Shown in pieces: positions 50,827 to 62,964 of a DNA stretch of 64,000 nt. The position numbers were made by a program, and so were the translations under genes. Positions within the stretch are counted from its first letter, which is position 1. Every line of letters begins with the position of its first letter. Source of the DNA: Mastigias papua (taxonomy: Eukaryota; Cnidaria; Scyphozoa; Rhizostomeae; Mastigiidae); the NCBI GenBank assembly GCA_964019165.1, contig OZ025274.1, positions 2,489,253 to 2,553,252 of the forward strand, read 5' to 3'. Under the pieces are notes generated by a model. That model had not been told where the DNA came from. It searched no databases and was given only the letters and a program-made list of their open reading frames with translations.

Positions 50827-53800
50827 TCAGCATTCTGTGGAAATAATCTCCCCAAATACTTCAACTTCACACAATGAGAATTCCATTCTTAAGTTTGTTT
50901 GTATGTAAAGATATCTTCCATGCATTGGTGGATCACATATCAATGTTGACGTGCCACCCTGTGGAACTGATAGATTCTGTTTGAACATGGCATTCTGTTC
51001 TCCTCTCCCATTGCCATTATCACCGACTCTTACATTGAAATCAGACAATCTTTCTCCACAACAGTCTCCCCTGTTTGTGATTTTCATTGAGTATACAACA
51101 GCAGTACCACCAAAGTCAACTCTCCACCAAGGCATTGGGGAACAGCAACCTGTGTGTGAGCAATGACCATAGTCAAAATTTGTTTCTGCATTTCCATCTA
51201 CAGCACGAGATGGTGGCCATCCAACCGTGTTTGGCTTGTTTGCTGTGGCCTTTCCAAGTGCAATATTCTGTAAGTCTGAAAAAGAGACGGTAGTACTATG
51301 TCTTGTGTGGATATGAATGCTTTAAGAGCAAATACTCTGATTCTTTGTTATATTGCATACCTCTCTTGTGCATGGATTGCTGTACATACACTACTGCAAT
51401 GCAATCATATGATTCAATTAAATTTTGTGAAGTGTACCACTTGTCTTATCACACACTGCGACTAGATATATAATGTGAACTCTAAGCTTTGAATTCTATA
51501 TCGAAGAAGTAAAATATGCAAGAATTGGTTTATGATGTTGGTTTTGTATCATTTGAGTTCCTTACCAACACATCTAAAACCATGTTGTTTCGTAGAATCG
51601 TCTTCACACTTTTGGAATGTTCCACACAGACTCGATTGTTGCTTCTTGTTGCACACTGACGGTAAATGAGCCTACAAATTAACTGAGATTTTATCACACT
51701 CTTAGCTGCAACTGTAGAATTTGGGTGTGTTTACATGAGACCCGAATTAAAACTCACGCCGACTTGACATTTCAAACCGGCCTGAGCTTCAGGCAGATCT
51801 GCAAATTTGCGTCGCTTTTACATGACGATTTCAGACCGGTTGGAGTTGGAGTCAGAAATATCGATGCGCATGCGTTTTTCGCACATGTTCTGCTTGACAC
51901 CAAAATGATGCCAATGAATCCGCGATAAAGACAAGTCATTTTACTTCTTATTAAATTTCTGCTAGCAAGTATATGTACAGCAATGCAACTATATTCCGTT
52001 CTATTTATGCAACTATTTCTTCAGCATCAAGCACCGAGGAAAGAGTTATCCAAGGCAATCGAAAAAAGCAATGTGACCCGCACGATACAAACACCTGAGA
52101 AATAGATACCATAGATTCTTTTGCCTCCAAAACAAGACATTCAATTATCAAGCCTACCACCTAAATACAATCCCCTTCCCATTCAACTCAATCAGTTTGC
52201 CCCGAATTGGAAGAATTCTATTTACATGGCAATTTTACGCTGGCTTGAGATTTCAGGCTGGTTTGACAAAGAGAACTGAACTCATGCCGACTTGAGTTTC
52301 AGTTCCCCTTCTCCCATGTAAACACATTGCGAGATTACAATGGGATTTGAGCAGACCCCGAATTGAGTTCAATTCACCTAAAATTTCAAGCCGGTCTGAA
52401 AATCCTCATGTAAACGCACTCTCAATCAAAGAAATGACAAAAGTACATGATAGAATAATAATTTTGCCCCTAATAATGGTATCTCATATCCTCTCTTCAT
52501 TCGAATTTGCTGAGTAATGAAGCTTTCCTAATTCTACAATTGTTGAATACTTTCTGATTTTTTGACACTCGTTCAGAAATCATTGCATAACGCTTTCGAC
52601 AAATTCTAAAGTTCTGTATAAAGCTCTGATACGTTTGTTACGTTTGTTTTCGATCAATCTTGACATTAAATTTAAATTTTAAAGGATGTGGCAAGTTATT
52701 GTGATTTTCAAAGTGAAGTTGAATTCAAGATGAATGATCATCGCATGTGCATTTTCAACCGCTCATAAATGCAGAACTACTGCATGAAAGTGTCTAAAAT
52801 TTCCGCACATTCTCTATCCTATGACACTCTAGCTATCTGCCAAATTGGAAGGAATTCAGTTCAGTTCAGTTTTTATTTTGAAATTCAACACAACATACAA
52901 TTTAAGAATCCATTACAATACTTAATACAATTTCATAATCTAAAATTAACAATATAAATGTATATGAAGTGACAACAAATTCTGAGATGTATGCTGTAGT
53001 TAGTAAAACTTTGGCATGGAATTACCCATAAAGGGAATAAACATTTTCCCCATACCAGCGGCTGCACCTCTAATGGTGTTTTCAGGTCAGTTTAATGAGT
53101 ATTGAGATTGTTTAGACTCTTCATATCTCGGATCCTTTTGACTTGTCAAAACGTGTTGATTATTCGTGCGGTAATGGAGTCATTTTTGTTAAAATCAATT
53201 TTACATAAATACGATTAATAATGAACGTGTTATAGCGCACTAAGCTCTTCCAGATAGGCAAGCCAAAGCGATTGAATAAGTGAAACTATATAATTGCCCA
53301 TATGGCAAGAATGATTGCGAGTTCAAAAAATTGGAGCTTTGCTTGGGAATGCTGATAAATTTTAGAACCAGAACTGCGAGAAGGAGAATCATGATGCTTA
53401 TATGAACGTTCGTTAGGAAAACATTGCGACACATTCATCGGTAGACTTACCCGTAACGTTTATTTCGAAAAGTTATCGGTTAGTCGGTTTATTTCGAAAA
53501 GTTATCGGTTTGTTGTGTTTAATGTTTGTGTGGTACTTTTTTGGTAATGACCTTTCGGAAAGTTCATTAAACTATTATGACCTTCTCTCTTGTCGTTCTG
53601 ATTCTAACAAAGTATATAGAATTGTACAATTAATAATAGATATAATTGTGCTTCTTTAGAATTACAATTATCATATAAGTAATAAATAATATAATTATTG
53701 ATGCCTATACTATGAAACTTGGTTAGAGACTACTTTGTTGGATACTAAGTGTATACTTGCAAAAAACATATGTGAAATGCTTAGCTATATTCAAACTAAA

Positions 53801-54760
53801 TAGTTTGAAAATGGATGAAGCTTTTATGACAGAATAAATAAGTAGTTTTGAGGAGATAAAAGTGTATTACTACAAACCCCCAACTACGGGGTAGGTCCTT
53901 GTTTCTTAGACCCTTGCCTGTTTGTAAAAGTGCCCTTTTCTTGCAGAGCTTTGAGGCTGTTTGGTGTATTTTTGTTAAGTAGACCTGCTTGTAATCTATG
54001 TTACATTTTAGACTAACGAAATTCTGAAAATTCCCGGACTATTTCTTTTGTCTCTAAATCTGATAAATATTATTTCAAAATAAATTCTCCGTAGAAAATG
54101 TTTTGTGTGCCCTTTATTGTTGATTATACCCCTGCTCTCAAAAATTCCTAGTTGCGTGCCTGTATTATATGATTGTTTATCGTCCCGTTATGGCAGTGTG
54201 ATAGGCTATCGTCCTGGTTTTATGACAAAATGCTAGCTATCGTCCAAATAATATAACACCATGGTATCCTATTGAACAGTGAGTATCTCTACTGCCTGTC
54301 AGGCAGTAAAACTTTAAAATCACTATGATAGGTGTAACTAGAGCAGGAAATTCGTTGAATTGCTCAAAGCAACTGTTTAAATAATATAATGAATATAGCG
54401 ATATGCCTTTACCTGTATATCTTCAGGCTCATAATACTCCCACGAATTCGATGCAACAAGTTTGGATGCACCGACTGCCGCTTTGTTTTGAAATAATTTC
54501 TCGCATTTCTGTGTTTTGACATTATAGTTGATTGATTTGCATAGTGAATCATGAGTACACTTGAGAGAGCATGTTATTGATGTATATGCAACTTCTGCTG
54601 CAATCACTGGGGCATCAAGTCGTTTATTCGAAGCGATAAGTTTAAATATTACACCTTTCCTGCGAGGTGATCTGTAAATTTCGGCGTTATTGGCAGATTG
54701 TTGCATCACGTATAGAAGGATAGCTGCAGATAACACTTGGTAGCATTTTGTTGATGCCAT
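50827..54760 (-). CDS. L6: secreted PAN + F-type lectin protein, 3 exons (subfamily B)
   Basis: Exons are 54413-54760, 51566-51671 and 50827-51275: 903 bp, 300 residues plus TGA, phases 0 and 1, all open. The leader is MASTKCYQVLSAAILLYV. The PAN exon (116 codons) carries IFKLIASNKRLDAPVI and CKSINYNVKTQKCEKL. The linker is 35 residues, the longest of the array (VCNKKQQSSLCGTFQKCEDD, then FRCVG). The undivided lectin exon reads LQNIALGKATANKPN to LCEVEVFGEIISTEC; the last four residues extend past the usual end. The motif is His-x27-RGDCCGER, with GCCSPMPWW before it. The 2.7-kb intron 1 contains a foldback MITE and a LINE tail. Confidence 0.86.
51723..52423. mobile_element. Foldback MITE-like element with GTTTACATGAG ends
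   Basis: Left GTGTGTTTACATGAGACCC; right, inverted, GAGAGTGCGTTTACATGAGG. Internal TTACATG words near 51830, 52215 and 52315, with CAAGCCGG/CCGGTCTGA words, suggest two related copies with about 300 bp of unrelated sequence between. It lies in intron 1 of L6. Confidence 0.6.
52856..53110 (-). pseudogene. LINE 3' UTR/tail
   Basis: The minus strand runs through an AT-rich 3' UTR containing AATAAAAACTGAACTGAACTG. AATAAA is followed by a pentamer (TGAAC) tail, like the tails of the LINE ends near 7715 and 31050. Coding sequence upstream is too decayed to call. Confidence 0.5.
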
Positions 54761-54836
54761 GCCTGCAAGTACCTTGACATAAACAGCTCTTCAATACGTT
54801 CTCTGATATTTTTGCGTTCTTGACTTGAGTACCGAG

Positions 54837-54843
54837 CTTTATA
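54837..54843 (-). promoter_or_regulatory. Candidate TATA box of L6
   Basis: TATAAAG about 77 bp upstream of the L6 ATG. Confidence 0.45.
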
Positions 54844-55208
54844 GTTATATTTCTGCATATGTTTGATTGTTTTATTGTCCTGTCCACAATTTTCTTTACT
54901 GATTCCTATGTTATACTATTACACATTGTGCCAACTAATTAACATTTTAGCATCTTGATCATGTTTTGATATCAAAGTGCGATATCATTGTTTCTAACTA
55001 TGATTTATATGATCAGTGCCCCATCGTAATATACAGTGGAACTTCGCAGGTCGAACGATGCTGAAATCGAACAAATGGGAATTCGAGCAAAAATTTCCAG
55101 ATAAACATGCCTCGCTGTCCGAACACATTATCAGAGTTCGAACGCTTGTGTCAATCCGGCTGATGCAGATAGAGGCTATCGCCCATGGCGTCGCTTGCTC
55201 AGTCTACT

Positions 55209-55255
55209 CCATTGAACTATATATAAAAGACTGGAACGAGAACTCTATTGTTCTG
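55209..55255 (+). repeat. 47-bp inverted repeat, left arm, with TATA box
   Basis: Identical in inverse to 58855-58901. It contains TATATATAAAAG about 100 bp before the transposase ATG, so this arm may also be the transposase promoter. Confidence 0.85.
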
Positions 55256-55325
55256 AACTGTGTCCAAAAATGGCCGCACGGAGCCTTTAGCTGTACGTAC
55301 TGCTTTTGGCGGGAAATGCTTAAAC

Positions 55326-58300
55326 ATGCCTATCAGCTGTGTAGCCTTCGGTTGTACAAACAAGCAGATATCTAATAGAAATAAGGGGAAAGTATCGAGC
55401 GAAGGAGGGAATCATGCGAGTTGTGAGGAAGGATCTCCAGAGAGAGCTCATATTGCATTTCATAGGTAATTTGTTTAACTTTTGTGCAATGTTGTTTTTC
55501 ACATTTAGGCCCAAACGCAACATTCTTGCGCTGCAAAATGTAGAACATTAAAAGGAAGTAGACCAAAATATTAATAATAGAAGTCAACCAAAATCAAAAC
55601 GCTGATGTTATGTCAGTCATTTTTGCGTACAGTATACGATCTGTTCAGAAACTTGTATTTTTCTCTTAAGTGTGTTACGAGCACAACGAACTGATGTGAT
55701 GACTATTTTCTCCCCAGGGCCGTATAGGCAACTTTCATGCTCCTTATAAAAAGTATTATAAACATATATGTTTCAAAACACTTGCTAACCCATCAATTTC
55801 CTTCAGGTTCCCTTTGAATGAGAAAGAAAAACTAGAAAAGTGGCAAGCAGCAGTTAAACGTGCTGATAAAAATGGAAAGAGATGGGTTGCAACTCCATAT
55901 AGCTTTATATGCAGTGAACATTTTGAACTATCTGACTATGTTTTTCCACCTGGGAGAAATTCCCGTTGTCAGTTGAAGCCTGAAGCAGTTCCAACGATTT
56001 TTAAAGGTCATCCACTGCATTTGCAACCAAAGGAAAAACCCTTTATTCGTCCAGGAATCAAGCGGAAGCAACCAAGCCCATCAAGTTCTCCAACAAAAAT
56101 CATGCGAATTCATAACTATGCCAGATCTCATTGTGATTTAGGAAAGGAGAGTAACAATAATAAAAATCAAGAATTAATTAAGAACAATATGCTCATTTCA
56201 AAAAATATTATGTTGCAGAGGAAAATAAAAACTCTACAACAGAAAGTAAGAAGGAGAAACACTAAAATTAAGACCCTGAAGCAGTTAATCAATGAAATTG
56301 AAAGAAAACTAATGATAGCCAGAGATGAGGCTTCATTGCTACATGATAATTTTGACAATGTGCAGTTGTCAGTATTTAACAACACTTTACAAAACACAGG
56401 CAGACAGGAGAAAGGTAGGCGATATAATGATACAGTGAAAGAATTTGCAACAACACTATACTTCTACTCTCCAAAGGCATACAACTTTGTAAGAGGTACA
56501 TTAAGTTTGCCACATCCATCAATGATTAGACGATGGTCTTCAACTTTTCAATGTGAACCTGGCTTTTTTGAAGAGGTATTCCAATCACTCTCAGAATTTA
56601 CTAAAGGCTGTCCAGAAAAGCAAGACTGTTGTCTGATCTTAGATGGAATGGCAATTAGAAAACAAATCTTATATGATCCACAAACAGATCATTATGTGGG
56701 GTTTGTTAAATATGGAGCTGCTATTGTTGAGCCAGATGAGCAGCCTGCCACAGAGGCTCTTGTATTCTTGCTTACTGGTTTGCAGGGTCACTGGAAATGC
56801 CCAATTGGTTACTTTTTGATCAATAAAATTAGTGCCAATGTACAAATGCAAATGGTAAGGATTGCATTGACAAAAGCAGCTGAGATTGGCTTGAGAGTTG
56901 TTTGTGTGACATGTGATGGAACAGTCACCAACATGAACATGTTCCAGCAACTTGGCTGCAACTTCGATACTGCAACATATGATTCTGTTAAAACAACATT
57001 TAAACATCCAACAATGAATTATAATGTTTGTTCAATTTTTGATCCTTGCCACATGCTCAAGCTTGCAAGGAACTCTCTTGCAGACCTTTCATACCTTGCT
57101 GACTCTAGTGGGGAGAAAATTGAATGGAAGTATTTTAAAGATTTGCATGCTCTGCAAGACAAAGAAGGGCTTAAATTGAAAAATAGGTTAGGGTCAAAAC
57201 ACATAAATTACCAAAAGAACAGAATGAAAGTCTCCTTAGCAGCCCAAGCACTTAGTAGCTCAGTAGCAGATGCTTTTGAATTCCTAAGAGATGGTCTGCA
57301 TATGGATAAATTCAAATCATGTGGACCCACAGTCAAGTTTATACGATTCATAGACAGGGTATTTGACATCTTAAATTCAAGAAACCCAATAGCACATGGG
57401 TTTAAACAGCCACTACGGCTAGCAACAGAAGCTAGATGGACTGCTGTACTTGAGAGAACAGCTCAGTATCTTCTCTCCCTAAAAGCACCCAGTGGTCAGT
57501 TACTTAAAAATCATAGACGGAAAACATTTGTCATTGGTTTTGTTGCAACAATAAAGTCAACATTAGAGCTTGCCACTTATTTATTGAAGCGAGAAGACAA
57601 TCCATTTAAGTATTTATTAACTTACAAATTCTCCCAGGATCATATAGAGCTGCTTTTTTCTTGCATCAGGAGCAAGGGTGGATGGAACAATAACCCAAAT
57701 GTTCTGCAGCTGAAATATGCATTCCGTAAGCTTCTATTGAGAAATAGAATAACTGCATCACAAAATGCTAATTGCCAGGTATTTGAACAAAATACAATTA
57801 TTCCAGTTTTTAAGAACTCCACCTTTAGTGCAGAGAGGGCTCAACAGGTTTGTGAAATCCAATCTGAACCAGAAATTGCAACCATTTTAAACCAGATTGA
57901 TTGCATGCAACATACAGAATTCATTGAGAACATATTGTACTATATATCCGGTTTCATTGTTGCAAAGATGATCAAAGATATCAACTGCCAATTTTGCAAA
58001 CAATGCTTACTTGGTACACTAGACAGAAATAGACCAGATCACATCTACTGTCTTGGATATGATGAAGTGAATGGACCAGCAGCATTTACATCTTTCATTA
58101 ACAATGGCGGTCTGACAATCCCCTCAGTCTCTACATTCAGAATTGTTAAGTGTGCAGAAAAAGTATTCAAACTTCATGTCTGTAAGGAAGACTATAAGGA
58201 TATTACCGGGAAAAAACAAATACGCAAAGTAATGATAATGAATGTTGTGGAATACTTTTGGGGAGAGAATAGTATGAGTGAAGAACTTTTTGACTCACAC

Positions 58301-58489
58301 CCACCAGGGTTAAATGAGATAGTCTTTGAGGAAAATCATGAAAGGTGGCTAACAAAATGTGTCGCAGACAAATACTTCAAAATAAGGCTGTTCACATTTG
58401 GGAAATCATACGGTGACAAAGTCATTGAGGCCGGTAAAGGAAGCCAACGACATCAACTAACAAAATTAATCTTATTCAAAAATCAATAA
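55326..58489 (+). CDS. THAP9/P-element-like transposase, 2 exons
   Basis: Exons are 55326-55465 and 55807-58489 (CATAG/GTAATT, CTTCAG/GTTCCC), 2,823 bp, 940 residues plus stop, with no internal stop. Exon 1 starts MPISCVAFGCTNKQ, the first two Cys of a C2CH THAP DNA-binding domain. Exon 2 completes it with W (KWQAAVKR), CSEHF and the AVPTIF box (residues ~1-110). A basic coiled-coil stretch follows (~160-220), then TLYFYSPKAYNFVRGTLSLP, HPSMIRRWSS, LILDGMAIRKQILYD (first catalytic Asp candidate), CDGTVTN, CSIFDPCHMLKLARNSLAD and HIELLFSCIRSKGGWNNNPN (Glu candidate). This is the block order of P-element/THAP9 transposases and the length is near full. It cuts and joins DNA at the element ends in the nucleus. 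Intactness suggests recent activity or domestication; the flanking inverted repeats favour a transposon. Confidence 0.9.
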
Positions 58490-58854
58490 CTTACATACAC
58501 TGCATTTAGAGGTATTGGCACGTACTGATACTTTCATATTTAAATTAGATACGTATATTCAGATTTGAGTGGTACGAACGCTGGGCATTTGTAGCGCATG
58601 TTTACATGGAGGTCAATAGGTAGTATTCCTTGCCAAGAGAAAATTGAGCCACAAAGATGACAATAAGGCACAATGATACTTACTAGTATCATCTTGTTAT
58701 GGGATGAAGTAACACTCTTTGAACGATTCCATAACTTTCTTGAAATCCATTTTGTTTACATCCATGTACGTGCTGCACTAGAAACTCATTGTACGTACGT
58801 ACGTACAATGGCTGCGCCCATTGTCATGGAATCTGGGCACACTTCTGACTAGCG
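58490..58854. other. 3' part of the P-like element
   Basis: No gene. It contains a perfect CATTGTACGTAC/GTACGTACAATG palindrome at about 58788-58811. Confidence 0.55.
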
Positions 58855-58901
58855 CAGAACAATAGAGTTCTCGTTCCAGTCTTTTATATATAGTTCAATG
58901 G
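58855..58901 (-). repeat. 47-bp inverted repeat, right arm
   Basis: Exact inverse of 55209-55255. The next 8 bp differ as if flipped (GTCTACTC against the expected GAGTAGAC). Confidence 0.9.
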
Positions 58902-59269
58902 TCTACTCTAAGCAGCCATTTTGTGTTTCTATTTGAAGTCTTTCGCCTTTTTAACTATTAATTATGGCTGAGCGGATTAATGGACTTGATATTATTTCCT
59001 ATGGGAAATATTGTTTCAGTTCTCGAACCAATCGGTTTCCAACCATTTTCTTGGAGCGAATTGCGTTTAAAAACCGAGACTCTATTGTATTAATCGTTCC
59101 TTAGGCCTACTCAAGGCAACCTACCTCTTCCAATTGTAACAAGAATGTAAGCAGTCAATTGTGCTAGCGATGAATTCCATGTAGTGATCTATATACCCCA
59201 CTTGCCTAGACTTGTATAAATCTGGGTTTGATATATAGAATCTCTTGCCGATATTGTTGGCTAAACACG

Positions 59270-59460
59270 AGAGTTTTTCATTTTTATGACTTTTCTGATT
59301 TTTCTGATTTTGTGAGATTTTTGTGACTTAAAGTGGGATTTTCGTTATTCTTTTGTGAATTTGTTGTGATTTTTTTATTTTTTGTGATTTTGGCATTGAC
59401 TTTTGTGATTTTTGTAATTTTTTGTGTTTTTTTCCAAATTTTTCGTGAAGTGTACGAGAG
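59270..59460. repeat. T-rich degenerate repeat (TGATTTTTGTGA type)
   Basis: Irregular repeats of TTTTTGTGA/TTTTCTGATTT over about 190 bp; low complexity. Confidence 0.7.
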
Positions 59461-59539
59461 TTTTCAGTGATATGCCCCTCTTAATTTGATGCTTATGGCT
59501 AGTCAGTAGTGTTATGATATCAAGTCATATTCCAGCAAG

Positions 59540-59620
59540 TAGTCTACTATGATCCAGTGGTTAAGTTGCGTGCTGACGGCCCATAGGGTATCAGCCTCGA
59601 AGATCTTACCACCATTGCCC
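59540..59620 (+). mobile_element. Possible tRNA-derived SINE head
   Basis: TGATCCAGTGGTTAAG resembles an A box, followed by GCGTGCTGACGGCCCATAGG and a degenerate B box (GCCTCGAAG). Weak. Confidence 0.3.
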
Positions 59621-60479
59621 TTGTATATGCTACACGAAGACGTATTGCATGGGAACGTTGCAGGAGTGTTGCTGTTGGAGAATCAATAAAACTCCTAGGG
59701 CAGGTGCATTGCGGAAAACCATAATACCCTTATCTTTTATATCTCGTTTTCTGAAAGGAATGATAGTAGTGTCTGATGTGATACTAAATTAGCACTGTCA
59801 GTTCGACATCATAATATCAGATAAGATCGGAGAAACTGATGCCAAGTGCTGACAGGAACAGGTGTGTGATATTGAATTAGAAGATATGGGATTTGTGTTC
59901 ATATTAATTCGATTTTACTCTCATAAATGGAGCTGCTTTTCTTCTCGGGTTATGCTATTAATTTCGAAAAAAAACTAATATCTCTTCATAGCCATTCATG
60001 CTTGTCCTGAAAACCTCATCTGATGAATTTTGTGAGATCAAAGTACAAACATAGATGTTTGTTGTTTTACAACCAGAAAAGCATGCGTTGTCGCTGGCTT
60101 TCTCTAGGACCTACCTACCTGATATGTTTCAATCAGCTTGCTATTTCATGTTGTGCATCAGGGGCGTTTTAATGAATACCCAATTTCTTAGGAGTAGTAT
60201 AGTGCCATCATATGCAATGGGTACTAGACTTCTATTGCAGTTTTGCTACAAAAATATAGAACACTTGTTTTGTGCAGTCGGTATTCATTTTGATTCATTT
60301 CAAAACTACAGTGAGGAATATTGTGCTATGATTATATGTTCCATTAGTTTAAATTCATTATTTCTAGATTAAACAGGAAAGTGACTGAATAGAAAACCAG
60401 ATTATATAAAAGTGGTAGATCTACAGCTATTTGCTTCTATCAATTGTCAACTGCTTGTATTGCAACTCGTCAGATCTTC
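59621..60479. other. Intergenic / 3' flank of L7
   Basis: No gene or repeat boundary supported; the 105-residue frame near 60055-60372 shows no family features. Confidence 0.4.
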
Positions 60480-62553
60480 CTAACACATTTCACCAAATAC
60501 TTCAACTTCACACATAACTAACGGCATCTCCACATTTGTTTGAATATAAAGATATCTTCCATACAATAGTGGATAGCATATGAATGTCGATGTACCTCCT
60601 AATGGAACAGAGAGATTCTGTTTGCATAATGCATTCTGCTCTCCTCGTCCAATGTGGCTATCACCTACTCTCACATTGAAATCAGACAATCTTTCCCCAC
60701 AACAGTCTCTTCTGTTTGTGATATTCATTGAGTAGACAACAGCAATGCCACCAAAGTCAACTCTCCACCATGGCATTGGTGAACAGCAACCTGAATGCGA
60801 GCAGGAGCCTTGGAAGAAGTATCCATTTGCATTTCCATCTACAGCGCTAGATGATAGACGGTATAGTATATTTGGCTCGTTAACTGTTGCCTTTCCCAAT
60901 GCAACATTTTGAAGATCTTAAAATAGTAACACAATAAGTTTATCATTTGATGTAGCCAATTGTGTTTAAGAAGGCAATTGGTATTGCAAAGAAGAGTGTA
61001 GCACTTTCATGTGTGAGCTGCTTCTTAAAGCCAGTTAATTAGTAATGTTATGAAATTATTTGATTTGATATGTTATGTATATGCATTGTGTGTTGGATTT
61101 GTGTGGAAGTTTTTATGCTATCCATCTATGCATATTTTCACATCTATAGTCAGTAACATAGTAGGCAGAGTGTAACGAAGTGTTGTTTAATTGACATCTT
61201 TTTGTCCGCAGTCTCAGTCTTGTATCACAAAATCATTTAAGTGAAATTGCCACTAACTGACTAATACCATAATGAACAGTTTTAATATTACTATTTGAAC
61301 TGCACTATTAACATTGTAATGTCATTTACTCATCTCTCGTAATAATCCTCTGATGACTAATTGCAGCTGGCATCTGAGAGTTACGGTATAAACAAACCCT
61401 ATTTTTCTTACTCTCTTTCTCTCTTTCTAAATTATTGTATAATTTTAGATAGTCATTTTTCCTCGATGTTATTTTAGAAGTGAATGGATCATATGTATTT
61501 AGCTTGTTAATTAATTTACTTACCAAGGCATCTGTAACCGCCTGATTTTGTATAATCTTCTTCACACTTTTGAAACGGACCACAAGTGTTCTCATTAATA
61601 CTTCTGCGGCACACTTTCTATATGAATGTGTAGAAACCAAATAAGACAAGTAACAATTGCAGACGAATGGGTTTATGTTAGTGAGGAGGGGGATATTTTA
61701 AAGGAAGTGGTGCGATCGTTTCATACCGCATAATTTTTTATTAAATATTAAAGTTTCTTGGTTATTATGGGACTAGCCGTAGTGGGAAAGTCCTCAGAAT
61801 TTAATGTATGGTTCAGTATTGTAATTGCGAGTGATGTTGGTACTGACTTTTAGGGATTGGACGAAGAACAATCAAACTATTGAACCGTTCGAATATATTT
61901 TGCAGTTAGTGTTTGATATTGCACCATGGGTTCATAAGGTGTTCATACTTTTGTTTACGAAAATGTTGCAGCATAACAGATTTTTGCAGAATAAGTCCTT
62001 TTTTCCAAATCTAGGTTATTTCTTTGATGGAAGTTTTTCATGTGGAAGTTGTCAAAATGTTGACTTGTATCTTTCTACTCTTTTCCATTGGACATCGTTC
62101 TTGTGACACATCTTTGCACCTTACATTCATCTCACGACATTTCTTTGTCTTTTATCTATTAGAAGAGAGAAGAGCATAACATTAAATATAAAGCAGTGTT
62201 GTTACCTGTAAGTTTTCAGGCTCATAATACTCCCATGAATTCGATGCAGCCAACTCTGATTCACCAACTGTTGTTCTGTCTCCAGATAATATCTCACATT
62301 TCTTTGTTTTGATGTTATAGTTGATTGATCTGCATAGTGAATGATGCGTACACTTGAGAGAGCATATTGTTGGTGAGTGTGCAACTTCTGTTGCAATTGC
62401 AACAGCATTAAGTCGTGTATTTTTGCGGACGAGCTGGAAAGCTGCACGTTTTTTGCAAACAGATCTGAATAGTGTAGCGTTGCCAATAACTGCATTAATA
62501 TTACACAAAGCATAGATTGTAAGTAAACATGACCAGTGGTGCACCTTGTTCAT
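60480..62553 (-). CDS. L7: secreted PAN + F-type lectin protein, 3 exons (subfamily B)
   Basis: Exons are 62206-62553, 61524-61617 and 60480-60916: 879 bp, 292 residues plus TAG, phases 0 and 1. The start is the ATG at 62551-62553 (MNKVHHWSCLLTIYALC); the in-frame codon three residues upstream is TTG. The PAN exon (116 codons) has AAFQLVRKNTRLNAVAI and CRSINYNIKTKKCEIL. The linker is 31 residues (VCRRSINENTCGPFQKCEED, YRCLG). The lectin exon reads LQNVALGKATVNEPN to MCEVEVFGEMC. The motif is His-x27-RRDCCGER: Arg replaces the Gly of RGD in the variable x position, so the three key residues remain. The acceptor of exon 3 (TTTTAAG) and of the linker exon (ATATAG) are weak. An extra C-terminal Cys is unique in the array. 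Confidence 0.84.
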
Positions 62554-62964
62554 TTTGTACAAATATGATTTACCAATAGTGTTAACTAGATCTTAACCTC
62601 ATTGAATTGAAGTGGAATTTCGTTACCATGAATTAACTGAAAAACTGCTGTAAGCAAGTTCTTTTTCATAATCTATAAGTTGTAGGAAGAAGCGTCTTGT
62701 TATACATTTAAGTTTGGCATTAATAATTTGGGTTGTCGTGACTGAGAACTCTTATGATATAAATATTTGTGTTTGCATTGCAGTTTGCTGCATTGTTGTG
62801 TTGTAAAGTTATATTGTAAGTTTTAAGTTAATGACATAGATGCATCTAGTTGTGGATTAATAGTGCATTTGTAGAGAAGTCAATTTTATTTAGGTTGATG
62901 ATATCATTTGGGATACTGTAGCGTCTGAATGCCGGTAGCATAATGGTTTCCCGTCTTGTGTGAA

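Larger units (their letters stand above)
55034..59097 (+). mobile_element. P-element-like (THAP) DNA transposon, about 4 kb
   Basis: The transposase gene lies between a 47-bp perfect inverted repeat (55209-55255 and 58855-58901). Outside it, CAGTGGAACTTCGCAGG at 55034 and, inverted, CAATAGAGTCTCGG ending at 59097 are only partly alike, each next to TA. I take these as the likely ends but with low certainty; P elements normally make 8-bp duplications, which I do not see. The inner repeat is solid. Confidence 0.6.
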
